Source of the DNA: Chryseobacterium sp.
GTDB lineage: Bacteria > Bacteroidota > Bacteroidia > Flavobacteriales > Weeksellaceae
DNA: 12,359 bases
Direction of reading: 5' to 3'
Assembly (NCBI GenBank): GCA_003248755.1
Contig: QFQW01000101.1
Coordinates: forward strand, 1-12,359
Shown piece by piece: positions 1 through 7,218 of this stretch. A program made the translations under genes and the position numbers. How positions within the stretch are numbered: the first letter of the stretch is position 1; every line of letters begins with the position of its first letter. The notes beneath the pieces were generated by a model. The model made no database searches. It was not told the origin of the DNA and worked only from the letters and a program-made list of their open reading frames with translations.

Positions 1-36
1 TCCGCTCAAGCCGGGCTGCGATTGATTCGTTGGAGA
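1..36. other. Left-edge sequence, unassigned
   Basis: These 36 bases precede the first hairpin repeat. All three forward frames reach a stop by base 72, so the end of an upstream gene could lie here, but the piece is too short to recognise. An upstream araB would fit the operon; that is a guess from context only. Confidence 0.2.
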
Positions 37-81
37 GAACCCGAAGGGTTCAATATGAATAGCCGTAGGTGAAACCTATGG
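37..81 (+). repeat. Double-hairpin interspersed repeat, copy 1
   Basis: This 45-bp unit contains two consecutive perfect or near-perfect hairpins. The first is GAACCC-GAA-GGGTTC (37-51), a 6-bp stem with a GAA loop. The second is CCGTAGGT-GAA-ACCTATGG (63-81), an 8-bp stem (one G-T wobble) with the same GAA loop. An 11-bp spacer separates them. A second copy lies at 878-922 in the same orientation; both hairpins are identical and only 3 spacer bases differ. It sits just ahead of araD and would be in its leader mRNA. The form resembles REP-like or small palindromic elements of bacterial genomes; mobility and function are inferred, not seen. No target-site duplication is evident. Confidence 0.8.
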
Positions 82-117
82 ATGAAAAAACAGATTTTCA
101 AAAAATATGCAAATAAA

Positions 118-816
118 ATGAGCATCTATAAAGAATTAAAACGAGAATGTTACGAAGCCAATATGCAGCTCGATGCATTGAAGCTGGTCGTTTACACATT
201 CGGGAACGTGAGCGCCGTTGACCGTGACAAAGGAATATTTGCTATCAAACCGAGCGGTGTTCCTTACGAATTACTGAAACCGGAAGACATCGTAATTTTA
301 GATTACGATGCCAATGTGGTGGAAGGAAATTTAAGACCATCTTCCGATACCAAAACCCACGCTTATCTTTATAAAAACTGGAAAAACATCGGCGGAATCT
401 CACATACACACGCCATCTATTCCGTAGCTTGGGCACAGGCGCAATTAGATATTCCAATTTTTGGAACGACACATGCAGACCATCTAACAACAGATATTCC
501 CTGCGCACCGCCGATGCGAGACGATTTAATCGAAGGAAACTACGAATACAACACCGGAATCCAGATTCTGGATTGCTTTAAAGAAAAGAACTTGTCTTAC
601 GAAGAAGTGGAAATGGTACTCATCGGAAATCACGGACCATTCACCTGGGGAAAAAATGCTGAAAAAGCCGTTTACAATAGCAAAGTCCTCGAAACCATCG
701 CCGAGATGGCTTATCTCACAAGACAAATTAATCCGAACGCACCTCGTTTGAAAGATTCATTAATCAAAAAACATTATGAACGAAAACACGGCAAAAATGC
801 CTATTACGGACAGTAG
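118..816 (+). CDS. araD: L-ribulose-5-phosphate 4-epimerase (AraD)
   Basis: This cytoplasmic zinc enzyme converts L-ribulose 5-phosphate to D-xylulose 5-phosphate, the last step of the bacterial arabinose isomerase pathway. The 232-residue protein belongs to the class II aldolase/AraD family and aligns from end to end with the 231-residue E. coli enzyme as I recall it. Zinc ligands are H96 and H98 (SHTHA) and H172 (NHGPF). The catalytic pair is D121 (TTHAD) and Y230 (end AYYGQ). The family motifs FGNVSAVDR and IKPSGV are near the N-terminus. I chose ATG 118 because it gives the family N-terminus and length. An in-frame ATG at 82 would add 12 lysine-rich residues and abuts the repeat hairpin, so it is less likely. 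It is followed by araA after 153 bp of repeat-rich DNA. Confidence 0.95.
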   Translation: MSIYKELKRECYEANMQLDALKLVVYTFGNVSAVDRDKGIFAIKPSGVPYELLKPEDIVILDYDANVVEGNLRPSSDTKTHAYLYKNWKNIGGISHTHAIYSVAWAQAQLDIPIFGTTHADHLTTDIPCAPPMRDDLIEGNYEYNTGIQILDCFKEKNLSYEEVEMVLIGNHGPFTWGKNAEKAVYNSKVLETIAEMAYLTRQINPNAPRLKDSLIKKHYERKHGKNAYYGQ

Positions 817-819
817 TTT

Positions 820-850
820 GGCTTCTGGCGAATGGCTTTTAGCTTTTTGC
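820..850 (+). repeat. Degenerate heptameric (GGCTTTT-like) tract
   Basis: Just after the araD stop the sequence reads as consecutive 7-base units: GGCTTCT, GGCGAAT, GGCTTTT, AGCTTTT, then TGC. The GC dinucleotide recurs every 7 bases. On the other strand the units read AAAAGCT and AAAAGCC. Such short tandem heptads are plausible products of slippage in intergenic DNA. I see no function; they do not form a convincing terminator hairpin. Confidence 0.55.
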
Positions 851-877
851 AATTGTCATCGTTCAATAGAAGACTAC

Positions 878-922
878 GAACCCGAAGGGTTCAACATCAG
901 TAGCCGTAGGTGAAACCTATGG
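878..922 (+). repeat. Double-hairpin interspersed repeat, copy 2
   Basis: This is the second 45-bp copy of the unit at 37-81, in the same orientation, in the gap between araD and araA. Both stem-loops are identical to copy 1: a GAA-looped 6-bp stem at 878-892 and a GAA-looped 8-bp stem at 904-922. The three differences (T to C, G to C, A to G) all fall in the spacer at 893-903. Conservation of stems with a variable spacer suggests that the structure, or mobilisation of the structured ends, is what matters. Confidence 0.8.
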
Positions 923-934
923 AAAAAAATAAAA

Positions 935-959
935 ATCAATTATCAATCATAAATCATCA
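935..959 (+). repeat. ATCA-rich short repeat tract before araA
   Basis: ATCA occurs five times in 25 bases, starting at 935, 942, 946, 953 and 956, directly upstream of the araA start at 970. It is AT-rich and irregularly spaced. It could be a low-complexity leader or contain a promoter, but no TAnnTTTG box is visible here. Function is unknown. Confidence 0.4.
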
Positions 960-969
960 TTTATAAAAT

Positions 970-2466
970 ATGTTAACACCTCTCAATACGAAAGAAATCT
1001 GGTTCATAACGGGAAGCCAGCATTTATACGGCCCTGAAACATTAGCGCAGGTTGCAGAACATTCAGCAAAAATAGTGGAAGCATTCAATGCTTCATCACA
1101 AATTCCTGTAAAAGTCGTTCTAAAGCCAACCGTAAAAACAACAGAAGAAATTTTTGAAACACTTACAGCTGCCAACTTTGCAAAAGATTGTATCGGAATC
1201 GTAACCTGGATGCACACGTTTTCACCCGCAAAAATGTGGATTCGTGGACTGACCGCTTTGCAAAAACCAATGTTGCATCTTCATACGCAATTCAACCAGG
1301 ATATTCCTTGGTCTACGATGGATATGGACTTTATGAACCTGAATCAGGCTGCGCATGGCGACAGGGAATTCGGATTTATGGTAAGCCGTCTTCGCAAAAA
1401 CAGAAAAGTGGTCGTAGGACATTGGGCTGAAGAAAGAGTTCAGAAACAGATTGGAAAATGGAGTAGAGTTGCCGCAGGTTGGGATGATTGGCAAGGTGCG
1501 AAGTTCGCCCGTTTTGGTGACAATATGAGATTTGTAGCCGTTACCGACGGAGATAAAGTAGAAGCGGAAACCAAATTCGGATTTTCAGTCAATACTTGGG
1601 GAATCGGAGATTTGGTAAGCGTTGTCAATTCCATTGGCGATGGTGAAATCAAAACCTTAATTGAAGAATATGAAGCCTCATACAAAATGGAAGAATCTCT
1701 TCTTGCCGGAGGTTCAAACAGAAAATCTCTGGAAGTTGCTGCAAGAATTGAATTAGGTTTGGAAAAATTCCTAAAAGACGGAAATTTCAAAGGTTTTTCC
1801 GATACTTTTGAAGACCTTCACGGCTTGGAACAACTGCCTGGAATTGCCGTTCAAAGGTTGATGGAAAAAGGCTACGGTTTCGCTGGAGAAGGTGATTGGA
1901 AAACTGCCGCTTTGGTTCGTGCAATGAAAACAATGGGACAAGGTCTTGAAGGCGGAAATGCCTTTATGGAAGATTACACTTATCATTTAAACCCTTCAAA
2001 TCCTTCGATTTTAGGTTCGCATATGCTGGAAGTTGACCCTGTTTTGGCGATTGACAAACCATCTTGTGAAATTCATCCATTGGGAATTGGCGGAAAAGCT
2101 GACCCGGTTCGTCTGGTTTTCAATTCGAGAGGAAATATCGATTCTTTAAATGCCGCTTTGATGGATTTTGGAAATCATTTCAGACTGTTAATCAATAAAA
2201 CAAAAGCATTGGAAATCACCGAAGAATTGCCAAAACTTCCGGTTGCGAGAGTCCTTTGGAAACCGCTTCCTGACCTGTACACTGCGGCTGAAGCCTGGAT
2301 TTTGGCAGGTGGAGCGCATCACACGTGTTACAGTGAGAACATCAGCGTGGAACAATTGGAAGATTTTGCGGAGATTGCAGGTATCGAATCGCTTGTTATT
2401 GATGAAGATACGAAAATCCGTGATTTTAAGAATACACTTCGCTGGAATGAAATATATTATCGTTAA
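970..2466 (+). CDS. araA: L-arabinose isomerase (AraA)
   Basis: This enzyme interconverts L-arabinose and L-ribulose in the cytoplasm using a divalent metal, usually Mn2+, and starts arabinose catabolism. The protein has 498 residues (family about 500) and is similar over its whole length to the E. coli enzyme. Recognisable blocks are GSQHLYGPETL near residue 15, HTFSPAKMW, MDFMNLNQ, FGDNMR and VTDGDKV. The catalytic/metal residues E307 (AGEGDWKT), E334 (MEDYTYH), H351 (GSHMLE) and H451 (GGAHHT) match E. coli E306, E333, H350 and H450. The ATG at 970 gives the expected N-terminus. galM follows after 20 bp, indicating one transcript through to the symporter. No disruption is seen. Confidence 0.97.
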   Translation: MLTPLNTKEIWFITGSQHLYGPETLAQVAEHSAKIVEAFNASSQIPVKVVLKPTVKTTEEIFETLTAANFAKDCIGIVTWMHTFSPAKMWIRGLTALQKPMLHLHTQFNQDIPWSTMDMDFMNLNQAAHGDREFGFMVSRLRKNRKVVVGHWAEERVQKQIGKWSRVAAGWDDWQGAKFARFGDNMRFVAVTDGDKVEAETKFGFSVNTWGIGDLVSVVNSIGDGEIKTLIEEYEASYKMEESLLAGGSNRKSLEVAARIELGLEKFLKDGNFKGFSDTFEDLHGLEQLPGIAVQRLMEKGYGFAGEGDWKTAALVRAMKTMGQGLEGGNAFMEDYTYHLNPSNPSILGSHMLEVDPVLAIDKPSCEIHPLGIGGKADPVRLVFNSRGNIDSLNAALMDFGNHFRLLINKTKALEITEELPKLPVARVLWKPLPDLYTAAEAWILAGGAHHTCYSENISVEQLEDFAEIAGIESLVIDEDTKIRDFKNTLRWNEIYYR

Positions 2467-2486
2467 ACTTGCAAAACTTCTAAAAA

Positions 2487-3647
2487 ATGAGAAAAACAAG
2501 TATCAACCTGATAATTCTTTTTGCCGTTTTATGTATTTTCGGGTGCAATAAAAAAGAAAATCAATCAAAAACTCAACCGGAAACAATGGAAAACATACAG
2601 GTTTCAGATTATGGAGTCACATCAAAAGGCGATTCCATCAAAAAATATACTTTGACCAACAAAAACGGGATGAAGTTGGAAGTCATTAACTTCGGTGGAA
2701 TTATCACTTCACTTACTGCTCCCGATAAAAACGGAAAATACGAAGATGTCGTTTTAGGATTTACAAAGCCTGAAGATTATTTTAATGGAAATCCTTACTA
2801 TTTTGGAGCATTGATTGGCCGTTACGGAAACAGAATTGCCAATGCCAAATTCACTTTGGAAGGTAAAACCTATGACATCGATAAAAACGACGGACCAAAC
2901 AGTCTTCACGGCGGAAAAGAAGGGTTTCATACCAAATTCTGGAATATTGAACCGGTGAAAGATGCCAAATTTCCGACTTTGAAACTGACTTATACAAGCG
3001 CAGACGGTGAAGAAGGTTATCCGGGAAAATTAACGACAACCGTTTTGTATACTTTGACAGATGATAATGCTTTGGAAATTTCTTACGAAGCGGAAACCGA
3101 TAAACCGACTGTGGTGAATTTGACTCAGCATTCGTATTTCAATCTTTCAGGGAATTTCTCAAAAACTATTCTTGACCACGAATTGCAGATTAATGCGGAT
3201 AAATTTACACCAGTTAATGAAACTCTAATTCCTACGGGTGAGCAAAAAGTGGTGAAAGGAAGTGTATTCGATTTCACAGCTTCAAAAGCAATTGGAAAAG
3301 ATATCAATGCAGATGACGACCAACTAAAAAAAGGAAAAGGTTACGACCACAACTGGATTCTGAACGGAAGCGGATTGAGAAGCATTGCCAAAGTTTACCA
3401 CCCGGAATCGGGGAGAGTAATGGAAGTTTTGACCGATGAACCGGGCGTTCAATTCTATTCAGGAAACTTTTTGGATGGAAAATTTGATACCAAAACCGGT
3501 GGGAAAAATGAATTCAGAACAGGTTTTTGCTTGGAAACCCAGCATTTTCCGGATTCTCCAAACCAGGCTTCTTTCCCTTCTACAGAACTAAAGCCGGGAC
3601 AAAAATACCAGTCGAAAACAATTTACAAATTCTCAGTTAAACAATAA
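2487..3647 (+). CDS. galM: Aldose 1-epimerase (mutarotase), predicted lipoprotein
   Basis: It catalyses interconversion of the alpha and beta anomers of free aldoses. The 386-residue protein starts with a lipoprotein signal peptide: a positive start (MRK), a hydrophobic core and the lipobox FGC with the lipidated cysteine at C20, then a charged NKKEN stretch. The mature protein should therefore sit on the periplasmic side of the inner or outer membrane, not in the cytoplasm. The mutarotase fold follows from about residue 40. Catalytic residues visible by motif are H141 (NSLHGG), H215 (TQHSYFNL) and E350 (LETQHFPDSPN). In this operon its substrate is probably L-arabinose released by an extracytoplasmic arabinofuranosidase; that is inference. 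It is 20 bp after araA and 3 bp before the symporter gene, so the three are almost certainly co-transcribed. Confidence 0.93.
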   Translation: MRKTSINLIILFAVLCIFGCNKKENQSKTQPETMENIQVSDYGVTSKGDSIKKYTLTNKNGMKLEVINFGGIITSLTAPDKNGKYEDVVLGFTKPEDYFNGNPYYFGALIGRYGNRIANAKFTLEGKTYDIDKNDGPNSLHGGKEGFHTKFWNIEPVKDAKFPTLKLTYTSADGEEGYPGKLTTTVLYTLTDDNALEISYEAETDKPTVVNLTQHSYFNLSGNFSKTILDHELQINADKFTPVNETLIPTGEQKVVKGSVFDFTASKAIGKDINADDDQLKKGKGYDHNWILNGSGLRSIAKVYHPESGRVMEVLTDEPGVQFYSGNFLDGKFDTKTGGKNEFRTGFCLETQHFPDSPNQASFPSTELKPGQKYQSKTIYKFSVKQ

Positions 3648-3650
3648 AGT

Positions 3651-5378
3651 ATGGGAAATTTAGCAACTATTGATATCATCATATTTCTGATTTATTTTGT
3701 GGTGGTAGCCGGTTACGGAATCTGGATTTATAACAAAAAAAAATCTGCAGCAACAGGCAGTAAAGATTATTTCCTGGCGGAAGGTTCACTCACTTGGTGG
3801 GCGATTGGAGCAAGTTTAATTGCATCCAACATTTCGGCAGAGCAGTTCATCGGGATGTCCGGCGAAGGATTTTTCGTGGGTGTAGCGGTTGCAGCTTACG
3901 AATGGATTGCTGCATTGGCGCTCATCATTATTGCCATTTGGTTCATTCCGATTTATCTTAAAAACAAAATTTATACGATGCCGCAATTTTTGGAAACCCG
4001 TTACAACAAGTCGGTTTCCCTGATTATGGCAGTGTTCTGGCTATTTTTATATGTGATTGTCAATCTGACTTCCATTCTTTATTTAGGTGCCTTGGCAATT
4101 GATACGCTGTTGGGCGGAGGTCATCTTCATATCATTATGATTGGATTGCTTCTAATGGCATTATTAATCGGTCTTGGCGGTATGAAAGTAATCGGTTACA
4201 CCGATGTAATTCAGGTGGCGGTTTTGATTATCGGAGGCTTTGCAACAGTTTATATGGCGCTTCAGATTGTTGACCAGAGAATCAACGGAGCGGCTGTAGG
4301 AAATGCTTTCGCAGGTTTCCAGACCTTGATGAATGAAGCTCCGCAACATTTCAAATTAATGCTTGAAAAACCGGTTAAAACAACGACAACTTTAGCAATG
4401 CCTGAAAATCTGGATGTTCAGAAATATGTGGTTCTTCCGGGATTGGCAATGTATTTTGCAGGACAGTGGATTGTTAATTTAAATTATTGGGGTTGTAACC
4501 AGTACATCACACAAAGAGCTTTGGGAGCTGATTTGAAAACAGCAAGAACCGGGATTTTATTCGCAGGATTCTTGAAATTATTTATGCCGATTATCGTTAT
4601 GCTTCCGGGAATTGCAGCTTACGTTTTGTATACGAAGGGACATTTGCCTGGTTTTAATGGAGTAAAAGACGGAGCATATTCCGCAATATTAGGATTTTTG
4701 CCGGTTGGTCTGAAAGGTCTTGCTGTAGCGGCTTTGACGGCGGCAATTGTTGCTTCTTTGGCAGGGAAAGTAAACAGTATCTCAACGATTTTTACATTAG
4801 ACATTTATAAAAAATATTTAAAGTCTGATGCAACGGAAATCCAAATGGTGAGAACCGGAAGATGGGCAATTATTATAGCAATGTTCGTTGCTTTGGCATT
4901 CACTTGGACCGATGCTTTGGGAATCGGTGGTGAAGGTGGTTTTACCTTTATTCAGAAATATACAGGATTTATCAGTCCGGGTGTTTTTGCGATGTTCCTT
5001 TTGGGAATGTTCTGGAAAAGAACAACCGGAACTGCAGCTTTGGTAGGCGTAATTTTAGGATTCGTTCTGGCGATTTTCTTCAACAGTTTTGCTGTGGAAA
5101 TTTTCGGAAAAGAAACCTGGTTATACACAGCTTTCACTTATGAAAAACTGGAAAATGGCGTAGTTCATACGATTACCGAAATTCCGTTTTTGATTAATAT
5201 GGGTTGGTCATTCTTTTTCACGATTGTTGTGATGATTCTTATCAGTCTTGCAGGACCGAAAGTGAACCCGAAAGCATTTGCAATCGATGCATCAATGTTC
5301 AAAGTAGACAACAGAACATTGGTTTTAATTGTTGTAACATTACTTTTACTGACTGCGCTTTATGTGAGATTCTGGTAA
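3651..5378 (+). CDS. Sodium/solute symporter (SSS, SGLT-like), probably L-arabinose importer
   Basis: This inner-membrane protein of 575 residues is a member of the solute:sodium symporter family with about 14 hydrophobic segments, the first at residues 7-27 and the last at about 552-572. It looks like the sugar branch typified by Vibrio SGLT. Shared motifs include NISAEQFIGMSG (from N60, in the second helix), NYWGCNQYITQRAL (from N278, sugar and gate region) and NSISTIFTLDIYKKY (from N375, around the sodium site). It should couple Na+ entry to sugar uptake. Arabinose is inferred from its position at the end of an araDA-galM operon; galactose, glucose or xylose transport cannot be ruled out from sequence. 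It starts 3 bp after galM and is followed 21 bp later by a strong terminator. Confidence 0.93.
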   Translation: MGNLATIDIIIFLIYFVVVAGYGIWIYNKKKSAATGSKDYFLAEGSLTWWAIGASLIASNISAEQFIGMSGEGFFVGVAVAAYEWIAALALIIIAIWFIPIYLKNKIYTMPQFLETRYNKSVSLIMAVFWLFLYVIVNLTSILYLGALAIDTLLGGGHLHIIMIGLLLMALLIGLGGMKVIGYTDVIQVAVLIIGGFATVYMALQIVDQRINGAAVGNAFAGFQTLMNEAPQHFKLMLEKPVKTTTTLAMPENLDVQKYVVLPGLAMYFAGQWIVNLNYWGCNQYITQRALGADLKTARTGILFAGFLKLFMPIIVMLPGIAAYVLYTKGHLPGFNGVKDGAYSAILGFLPVGLKGLAVAALTAAIVASLAGKVNSISTIFTLDIYKKYLKSDATEIQMVRTGRWAIIIAMFVALAFTWTDALGIGGEGGFTFIQKYTGFISPGVFAMFLLGMFWKRTTGTAALVGVILGFVLAIFFNSFAVEIFGKETWLYTAFTYEKLENGVVHTITEIPFLINMGWSFFFTIVVMILISLAGPKVNPKAFAIDASMFKVDNRTLVLIVVTLLLLTALYVRFW

Positions 5379-5399
5379 ATTTAAAAATAATGAAATAAG

Positions 5400-5432
5400 A
5401 CAGGATACCGGGAGGTGTCCTGTTTTTATTTA
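5400..5432 (+). terminator. Rho-independent terminator of the ara operon
   Basis: A 10-bp stem, ACAGGATACC with GGTGTCCTGT (one T-G wobble), closes a GGGA loop (5410-5413). It is followed at once by a T-rich run (TTTTT then ATTT). It lies 21 bp after the symporter stop and 28 bp before the next gene, so it separates the arabinose operon from the Crp/Fnr gene. Confidence 0.9.
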
Positions 5433-5460
5433 ATTTTAATCCAAAATTTAGAAAGAATAA

Positions 5461-6042
5461 ATGAATGATTTCAATGAATTGATACAACAACATTTCGGCC
5501 CGTTGGATTCTCAGGAACTGTCTGTCATTCAGTCTTATTTTAAGGAAGAACAATTAGGGAAAAATGAAATATTTACAAATTCCGGCGAGATTTGCAAAAA
5601 ATTAAGCATCGTGAAATCCGGTATTCTGCGCGTTTTTGCTTTGTCGGAAGACGGCAGGGAAATTACGCAATGGCTTTCCAAAAAAGATTTTTTCGTGACC
5701 GATGTGATGGGGTTTTTCTTTAATCAACCCAATCGATGGACAATACAGGCTTTTACCGAAGTCGAGTTACTGACCATTTCCAAAACAGATTATTTAAAAC
5801 TTTGTCAGGAATTCCCGAAGTGGATTCAAATAGAAAAACAATTTATCATCACATGTTTTGCAATGATGGAAGACCGCATTTTCTCCCATCTTTCGATGAC
5901 GGCGGAAGAAAGGTACAATCAGTATTTTGAGCAGAATAAAGAGTTATTTCATCAGGTTCCGTTGCAATATATTGCTTCGGTTTTGGGAATGACGCCCGAA
6001 ACATTCAGCAGAATCAGGAAACGACAGGCAGAAAGTTCTTGA
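5461..6042 (+). CDS. Crp/Fnr-type transcriptional regulator
   Basis: The protein has 193 residues with the layout of the Crp/Fnr family: a cyclic-nucleotide-binding-like beta-barrel at about residues 20-120, a long dimerisation helix at about 115-145, and a short C-terminal helix-turn-helix (PLQYIASVLGMTPETFSRIR) near the end. The C-terminal HTH is brief, as in many Bacteroidota members. The barrel has no recognisable FGE...R-T/S-A phosphate-binding cassette, and no cysteine cluster for an Fe-S centre is visible, so cAMP or oxygen sensing cannot be assumed. It starts 28 bp after the ara terminator and ends 58 bp before the DUF4260 gene, on the same strand. A near-palindrome in that 58-bp gap may be its operator. 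Target genes are unknown. Confidence 0.87.
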   Translation: MNDFNELIQQHFGPLDSQELSVIQSYFKEEQLGKNEIFTNSGEICKKLSIVKSGILRVFALSEDGREITQWLSKKDFFVTDVMGFFFNQPNRWTIQAFTEVELLTISKTDYLKLCQEFPKWIQIEKQFIITCFAMMEDRIFSHLSMTAEERYNQYFEQNKELFHQVPLQYIASVLGMTPETFSRIRKRQAESS

Positions 6043-6068
6043 TTTTTGTCAAGAGAACATATTTTCAG

Positions 6069-6101
6069 TTGTCAGACATTTGTTACACAAATCTTAGACA
6101 A
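6069..6101 (+). promoter_or_regulatory. 33-bp two-tier inverted repeat at the DUF4260 start
   Basis: The sequence is TTGTC-agac-ATTTGT-tac-ACAAAT-ctta-GACAA. The inner arms ATTTGT/ACAAAT are perfect around a 3-base centre. The outer arms TTGTC/GACAA are also perfect, and the 4-base segments between the tiers are placed symmetrically. The last base is the A of the DUF4260 ATG at 6101. It could be a dimeric regulator's operator, most simply for the adjacent Crp/Fnr protein, or an mRNA hairpin at the translation start. A further TTGTCA at 6046-6051 repeats the left outer arm 23 bp upstream. Confidence 0.5.
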
Positions 6102-6457
6102 TGAAAAATCTGTTACAGCTCGAAGAACTCGGACAATTTGGTTTTGCTATTTTCCTCTTTACTCAGTTAGAATTTCAATGGTGGCTTTTCCCGCTTTGCC
6201 TTTTGCTTCCCGATGTGTCGATGATTGGCTACTTAATCAATCCAAAAACAGGAGCCCGGCTCTACAATTTTTTTCATCACAAATTGCTTGCAATCGTTGT
6301 TTTGATTCTCGGATTTTGGCTGAAAATCCCGGTTATGGAATTTATAGGAATTATTTTATTTGCGCATTCTGCGATGGATAGGATTTTTGGATATGGACTG
6401 AAGTTTCACGACGATTTTAAACATACACATCTTGGTTGGATGAGCGGAAAAGAATAA
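6101..6457 (+). CDS. DUF4260 family small membrane protein
   Basis: The protein has 118 residues with three to four hydrophobic segments, roughly residues 12-45, 60-80 and 82-100, and almost no soluble domain, so it is an inner-membrane protein. It matches my memory of DUF4260 (PF14079): LPDVSMIGYLINPKTGARLYN in the middle and HSAMDRIFGYGLK plus THLGWM near the C-terminus. Conserved polar residues in those blocks include the D of LPD, YN, H, DR and THLG. Family function is unknown. The gene lies 58 bp after the Crp/Fnr gene on the same strand and may be under its control through the palindrome at its start. Length is normal for the family. Confidence 0.85.
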   Translation: MKNLLQLEELGQFGFAIFLFTQLEFQWWLFPLCLLLPDVSMIGYLINPKTGARLYNFFHHKLLAIVVLILGFWLKIPVMEFIGIILFAHSAMDRIFGYGLKFHDDFKHTHLGWMSGKE

Positions 6458-6471
6458 ATTGCTAGGCACAG

Positions 6472-6499
6472 TTTATTTTTGGATAAAAAATAAATTTTT
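6472..6499 (+). terminator. Possible A/T-only terminator after DUF4260
   Basis: TTTATTTTT and AAAAATAAA form a perfect 9-bp all-A/T stem around a GGATA loop (6481-6485), followed by TTTTT. It is 14 bp after the DUF4260 stop, which is the right place for a terminator. The lack of G-C pairs makes it weak, so it may be leaky or a chance AT-rich pairing. Confidence 0.35.
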
Positions 6500-6529
6500 A
6501 ATTGATTTACAAAAGGATATGTTTCCCGA

Positions 6530-7213
6530 TTGTTTATATTTGATAAGGAAAATTCTAAGCAACCAAAATTGAAAAAATACTTCCTTTTTATTGATACAGA
6601 AACCACCGGAATCCCAAAACGGTGGAATCTTCCTTATTCTGAAATTACAAATTGGCCTTCTGCAGTTCAGATTTCTTGGCTGATTTTTGATGAGAATAAA
6701 AATTGTATTAAAAAAGAGAATGATTATGTGGATGAAAATGATTTGAAAATCAGTTCAGAATCATTTAAAATTCACGGTATTTCTAAGGATTTTTTAAAGA
6801 AAAATGGGCAGTCCAGAAAATCGGTTTTACTACAACTGTCCGAGGATATCAAAACTTATAATCCCTTAATTATAGGACATTTTACAGAATTTGATATTCA
6901 TACGCTGAGTTCCGATTTTTATCGGGCAGGTTTGAAAAATCCTTTTCAGCAAAGTCATTTTTTTTGTACAATGCTCAAAAGCAGAGATTATGTTAATCGA
7001 CCTGAAATTGATTGCTTACGATTGCCCCAACTTTCCGAATATCTTTTTGATGAATCGATGGAACGTTGCCACGATGCAATGATAGACGCAGAAATGACAG
7101 CGAAATGTTTTTTCGAAATTGAAAAACGTGGAGAATTATCCGAAACCGAAATCCAAAAAATTCATCAGGAAATCGAATCCAAACTTATGTTTTTTTTCGA
7201 AAAATTAAAGTAG
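6530..7213 (+). CDS. DEDDh 3'-5' exonuclease (DnaQ-like)
   Basis: This is a 3'-5' exonuclease of the DnaQ/RNase T superfamily, 227 residues from this start. All DEDDh residues are present: D22 and E24 in FIDTETTG (Exo I), D122 in GHFTEFD (Exo II), and H181 and D186 in CHDAMID (Exo III). It should remove 3' nucleotides from DNA or RNA with two divalent metals; the substrate is unknown. The start is uncertain. No ATG is in frame near the N-terminus. TTG 6530 gives a 13-residue polar extension; TTG 6569 gives MKKYFLFIDTETTG, which looks more like family members. A TAnnTTTG-type -7 box at 6535-6542 would also favour the later start. It lies 5 bp before the DUF294 gene and is probably co-transcribed with it. 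Confidence 0.9.
   Translation: MFIFDKENSKQPKLKKYFLFIDTETTGIPKRWNLPYSEITNWPSAVQISWLIFDENKNCIKKENDYVDENDLKISSESFKIHGISKDFLKKNGQSRKSVLLQLSEDIKTYNPLIIGHFTEFDIHTLSSDFYRAGLKNPFQQSHFFCTMLKSRDYVNRPEIDCLRLPQLSEYLFDESMERCHDAMIDAEMTAKCFFEIEKRGELSETEIQKIHQEIESKLMFFFEKLK
6535..6542 (+). promoter_or_regulatory. Possible -7 box (TAnnTTTG) for the exonuclease-DUF294 pair
   Basis: TATATTTG fits the Bacteroidota -7 consensus TAnnTTTG exactly. No TTG occurs at the expected -33 position, so the match is only partial. If used, transcription would begin near 6547, downstream of TTG 6530 but upstream of TTG 6569. A second exact match, TATTTTTG at 6474-6481, lies inside the A/T-only hairpin, which shows that such matches also arise by chance in AT-rich DNA. 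Confidence 0.3.
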
Positions 7214-7218
7214 CATTT

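Noticed and set aside
82..117. Extended araD N-terminus from ATG 82
   Set aside because: The extra 12 residues are lysine-rich and have no counterpart in the E. coli enzyme. ATG 118 gives 232 residues against 231 in E. coli and aligns the catalytic residues with an offset of one.
37..922. CRISPR array
   Set aside because: Only two repeat copies occur, separated by about 800 bp that contain a gene; each is a double hairpin with no spacers and no cas genes nearby.
6046..6381. 111-residue open frame overlapping DUF4260
   Set aside because: It is in another frame over a clear DUF4260 gene, with no recognisable motifs and non-protein-like composition.
6518..6535. ATG at 6519 as exonuclease start
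   Set aside because: It is out of frame with the exonuclease. The in-frame options are TTG 6530 or TTG 6569.
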